Below are positions 33,501-36,482 of a stretch of DNA of 36,482 nucleotides, piece by piece (position 1 is the first letter of the stretch; each line of letters opens with the position of its first letter). Under the pieces are notes generated by a model. It had not been told where the DNA came from and did not search any database. It saw only the letters and a program-made list of their open reading frames with translations. The stretch spans positions 1 to 36,482 of the forward strand of contig CAZZHG010000055.1 of the NCBI GenBank assembly GCA_964653655.1, given 5' to 3'. Source of the DNA: CAZZHG01 sp964653655. GTDB lineage: Bacteria; Bdellovibrionota; FAC87; UBA2466. The position numbers and the translations under genes were made by a program.

Positions 33501-35942
33501 TTACGGTTTATCGACGTATCCGTCGAGCAAGCCTAGTAAGGCTTTCAGCTCGCCGGTACTTTCCCAATCAGCCAGGTACTTCGAAAGTGTCTGAAGGCGT
33601 TCGCCTTTGAAATGACCCAGGAGGTCGATGGCCTCACTCAGGTACCCCGAGTCGGCAAGCTGCTTCAGGAGCGACGTGAGCCGTTTGAGCGAGCCCTTTT
33701 CTCCGTGCGTTCGCACGAAGTTCCACAAGGTCGAAAACTCTCCGCCGTCGATGAACTGCCGCAGGAACTGCCGCTCCGTGGCGGGCATTTCCGCAAGCGA
33801 AGGCAGCACGCGCCATCCCTTTTCGTTGAGGGCGGCGAAAAGGTGGTCCATGCCCTTTGGCGCGTCGTTGAGCAGGCGGGCGATGAGGGCGAAGTGCGCT
33901 TCGGTTCCGTTTTCGCCCGAGTCGTCCACGCCAAGGGCCGAGCCGAATCCTTCCACCAGGGCGTCGCCCTTGGCCGGAGAAACGGCCGCGAGCGACTGGA
34001 AGAAACCCCCGAGCCCCGAGCGCTGTTTCAGAAATTGAACGACGCCGGGAAACTTCGGTGTGGAGCCCGCGTTTTTCACGAGCTCGGTGCGCGACAAAAA
34101 CCCAAACACCGCGCTCACCGCTTTCATGTCGTCCGCGGGAATCAGAGTGAGAAGCTGGTGATAGGTTTCGAACGCGGAGGGTAAGTCTTTGTCCGGACGG
34201 TCGAGCTCCTCGATCATGCCGACCGTGTCGAGTAGCGCGGTCATCCTTTTCTTAAGCTTCGGGTTCGAATCGTAAAGGCTCTGGATCAGAAGTTTCGTAT
34301 CCGGATCGAAATTTCCGATCTTAACGTCTTCGAAGAGAATGCGCTTCAGCTTGCGCCAGGTGCCGATCTTCACGCCGGCGAGAATCTGGTTCACGTCGTC
34401 CACGAGATTTTCGGTCTCGAAGTCGGAGAGCTGGAAACCAAAGCCGCCTTCCTCGTGAGTAAGGCCGAAGGCGACCGCGCGAAGGTAGGCGGCGCCGTCG
34501 GCGAAGGGCCTGACCTGGTTGCATTGATCGACGGCGGCGGTGAGGAGCGACTTGAACGGGCCCTCACCCTCGGAGATCTCGTACAGGTAAAAACCAAAGC
34601 CATCCTTTTTGACGACGTCGGCTAGATTCTTTCTGAAATCGACGAGACCGAGGGCATCGAGATCCTGTTTGACGTTCGGATCGAGCTCGAATTCACCGGC
34701 CGCGTTGATCGCGGCGAGGGAGATCGACAGGTAGGAGTTGTGGAACCGGCGCTCGGCCAGTGGCTCTTTCGCCGCCGGATCGACGGGACTCGCGGTCTCG
34801 AGCCAGCGGGTCAGGATGTAGGTGTTCAGGTAAATCGGAAGGTTCTTCAGAATGGAATCTTGTGCCGTATCGTCGGCCGCCGGCCCGGTGACGTTCTCGA
34901 CGGCGGAGCGGACGGCGATGAATGCCTGGATCCATTCCGGGGAGGGCGTCGTACCGGCTCTTCGTTCGGGAAGCGGAAGCGCGAGAGCGCCTTTGGCGTG
35001 GGACTCGGCGAGATTCTCTCGGATGAATCCCCGGATGGCGGCCGGAAGGGCTCCCTGCAATTGGTTCGTCAGCTCGCGGATGCGATGGGGCTCGCGGCGC
35101 AAGGTTTCCTGAGCGACGGAGAACAGGCCGTCGGTCGGTTCGCCCGCGAGATCGAAAAACCGAAGCAACTTTTCGAGCTGAGTCTCTCCGCTCGCGGAGC
35201 GGTTCGTGATCATCCGGGCGATGCCCGCCGAGAATCCTTCGAAGGCCCCGGCGCGGGTGGACGCTTTTCGTAAAGTTCGCAAAACCGCTTGGGCGAATTC
35301 CGTTTCGGAAAGGGTGGCCGCGAGGTCTTTCGCCGCGACGGCGTTTTTCGGATCGGAAAGGAACTTGGTCGCGTCTTTCGTCCACTGATCTTTTTCGACT
35401 TGGGAAACCGACTCAGGATACTTCAAAGAAAACTTCGCGGAGGCGGCCGCATCCCAGGCGCCTGCGAAGTTGGCGGAAAGCAGGTTCGAGTCCCGGTTGA
35501 GGAGCGATAGCAGGTCCGGTCCGTTGGCCAAGGCCGCCAGCAGCTTCACGGTCTGCTGGGTTTCGGGGCTCATGAAATCGGTTTCGCGGTTCCAGCGGGA
35601 GAAGTCTCCGTTCTGCGCGCGGCGGTCGAGAAGGGTGGTGAACCCCTCATTCGAAAACACGGTTTCGTAGAAGTGCCGCGAAATGAGGCTGCCCATGGGA
35701 GCAAGCGTCTGGGGGGAGGGGGTCTCGATAAACGGGATGAGGGGGTCCAGTTTGTGGGTACGATTCAGCGACTTGAAGAGCTTTTGGACGTCCTCGGCTT
35801 CCAGTTTTTCGTGAAAGGCGAGGTCGGTTTCGGCGCTGGGCAGGCCGGGTAGCTTGGGAATTTCAATGGGGCCAGTACACGCGGCTAGCGCAAATACTGA
35901 AAAATATAGAATAAAATATCGAACGCCCCCTCTGGTAACCAC
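33501..35942 (-). CDS. Large alpha-helical lipoprotein of unknown function
   Basis: An 813-residue protein with a lipoprotein signal ending in lipobox ALAAC (Cys22), followed by TGPIEIPKLPGLP. The rest is predicted largely helical, with many leucine-rich repeats of about 40 residues (for example LKRLTSLLKQLADSGYLSEAIDLLGHF near the C-terminus), perhaps an armadillo/HEAT-like solenoid. I recognise no family. The start is a GTG at 35942 with no clear ribosome site; no ATG exists between it and the lipobox. Location should be the periplasmic face of a membrane. It lies 36 bp after a patatin-like gene, suggesting a joint envelope function. Confidence 0.8.
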   Translation of the reverse strand: MVTRGGVRYFILYFSVFALAACTGPIEIPKLPGLPSAETDLAFHEKLEAEDVQKLFKSLNRTHKLDPLIPFIETPSPQTLAPMGSLISRHFYETVFSNEGFTTLLDRRAQNGDFSRWNRETDFMSPETQQTVKLLAALANGPDLLSLLNRDSNLLSANFAGAWDAAASAKFSLKYPESVSQVEKDQWTKDATKFLSDPKNAVAAKDLAATLSETEFAQAVLRTLRKASTRAGAFEGFSAGIARMITNRSASGETQLEKLLRFFDLAGEPTDGLFSVAQETLRREPHRIRELTNQLQGALPAAIRGFIRENLAESHAKGALALPLPERRAGTTPSPEWIQAFIAVRSAVENVTGPAADDTAQDSILKNLPIYLNTYILTRWLETASPVDPAAKEPLAERRFHNSYLSISLAAINAAGEFELDPNVKQDLDALGLVDFRKNLADVVKKDGFGFYLYEISEGEGPFKSLLTAAVDQCNQVRPFADGAAYLRAVAFGLTHEEGGFGFQLSDFETENLVDDVNQILAGVKIGTWRKLKRILFEDVKIGNFDPDTKLLIQSLYDSNPKLKKRMTALLDTVGMIEELDRPDKDLPSAFETYHQLLTLIPADDMKAVSAVFGFLSRTELVKNAGSTPKFPGVVQFLKQRSGLGGFFQSLAAVSPAKGDALVEGFGSALGVDDSGENGTEAHFALIARLLNDAPKGMDHLFAALNEKGWRVLPSLAEMPATERQFLRQFIDGGEFSTLWNFVRTHGEKGSLKRLTSLLKQLADSGYLSEAIDLLGHFKGERLQTLSKYLADWESTGELKALLGLLDGYVDKP

Positions 35943-35978
35943 GGGGCGGTTCTATCGAATTTAGACCGCCCGAGTCAA

Positions 35979-36482
35979 TTACTCGCCGACGGCCTTGCGA
36001 ATCTCGGTAACTAGGCGTGCGCCTTCCTTAAATCCGGCCAAAATGGCCTCTCGGCGGCGATCGAGCTCACTGGGACTTACGTGGAGAACGATGCGGCTGC
36101 GGATGGGGGCCTGGGCCATCTGCGCCTGGAGGTTTTCCCGGAAGTGCGCGCCGTAGAGAGAGCGGAAGACCGCGCCGCTGTCGGCGACCGGGTTCTTGGA
36201 GAACGAGTTCAGGTAGTCGCCGTACATGTCGACCGCGACGATGCCGGACGTTCTGCGTTTTAGGGCTTCCTTCACGTCCACGCCGTCGATGGAACTTACC
36301 CAGCCGTTGGAGTTGTCCGACGGGTAGGGCCGATAGATTCCCGGCACCGACATGGCTTTGAGAAGGGAAGTTTGCCAGGTGCCCGAAGTGTAAACTTCGA
36401 CTTCTCTTTTTCCGATCGGCGAAGCCGTCAGAATGATCGGTATCCGTGTGTCCTTCAGGTCGGAAAGCGACTTGAACGCGTC
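35979..36482 (-). CDS. Patatin-like phospholipase family protein, C-terminal part (5' end beyond window)
   Basis: The frame is open to the right edge, so the N-terminus (with the expected GxSxG nucleophile) is missing; 167 residues are visible. AMSVPGIYRPYPSDNSN-W, then SIDGVDVKEALKRRTSGIVAVDMYG, follows the patatin pattern: a S/A-x-PG-x-F/Y-x-P segment, then the catalytic-dyad Asp in a DG motif, then an IVAVD strand. The DG is followed by Val rather than the usual Gly or Ala. The C-terminus is a helical tail with ELDRRREAILAGFKEGARL. A role as lipid acyl hydrolase is likely but rests on this C-terminal half only. Downstream lies the large lipoprotein. Confidence 0.6.
   Translation of the reverse strand, partial: DAFKSLSDLKDTRIPIILTASPIGKREVEVYTSGTWQTSLLKAMSVPGIYRPYPSDNSNGWVSSIDGVDVKEALKRRTSGIVAVDMYGDYLNSFSKNPVADSGAVFRSLYGAHFRENLQAQMAQAPIRSRIVLHVSPSELDRRREAILAGFKEGARLVTEIRKAVGE

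Noticed and set aside
35944..35971. GGGCGGT / ACCGCCC hairpin between the patatin-like gene and the large lipoprotein
   Set aside because: Only a 7-bp stem with a 14-nt loop and no T-run; too weak to call a terminator.

Overview
The window is a GC-rich stretch (roughly 60% GC by eye) of a Gram-negative bacterial chromosome. It is dense with core genes in tight, overlapping operons, interspersed with exported proteins and lipoproteins that I cannot name. Four traits suggest a Bdellovibrionota or deltaproteobacterial-type lineage: a short archaeal/Thermus-type prolyl-tRNA synthetase, an NtrY-NtrX pair overlapping ispG, an RNase E/G with a huge disordered insert, and many secreted proteins of unknown family. 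The lineage is an inference; no rRNA or other decisive marker is present. I see no phage, IS element, CRISPR array or tRNA.

Layout. 1-4653 (minus): a small lipoprotein gene followed by a very large secreted beta-propeller protein (delta-60/SBBP-like repeats) that runs off the left edge. 4817-10720 (minus): one probable operon running cysteine desulfurase, mnmA, mtaB-type methylthiotransferase, exported protein, PhyH-type oxygenase, hexapeptide acetyltransferase. The first three form a tRNA sulfur-modification set. 10870-12160 (minus): a type IV pilin-like protein with a lectin-like C-terminus and a small exported protein. 12332-18471 (plus): ntrY, ntrX, ispG, then a perfect 32-bp inverted repeat carrying two consensus DnaA boxes, then proS. 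18487-19248 (plus): an exported protein. 19440-23017 (minus): RNase E/G with a ~460-residue Arg/Gly/Asp-rich insert inside its S1 domain, preceded by a 4'-phosphopantetheinyl transferase. 23084-25198 (plus): two adjacent exported proteins. 25220-25395: a GTCATTGCGAG-ended repeat element and a strong terminator. 25406-25786 (minus): a small exported protein. 25916-33436 (minus): a purine operon in the order exported protein, purB, purC, purS, purQ, purL, purF, with five successive 4-nt overlaps. 33501-36482 (minus): an 813-residue lipoprotein and, upstream, the C-terminal part of a patatin-like protein cut by the right edge.

How it works together. The desulfurase can supply sulfur to MnmA (s2U34), while MtaB adds ms2 to t6A37. 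NtrY/NtrX is a membrane sensor kinase and sigma-54 activator pair whose mRNA probably also carries ispG (isoprenoid precursor synthesis). The purine operon encodes the glutamine-PRPP step (PurF), FGAM synthase in three subunits (PurL/PurQ/PurS), SAICAR synthetase (PurC) and adenylosuccinate lyase (PurB); the other steps must lie elsewhere. Non-ATG starts with good Shine-Dalgarno (SD) sequences recur (TTG for mnmA and purB, GTG for purS).

Most unusual points: the DnaA-box palindrome fused to the proS ribosome-binding region, the RNase E/G insert, the giant propeller array, the pilin/lectin combination, and an exported protein translationally coupled to the purine operon.
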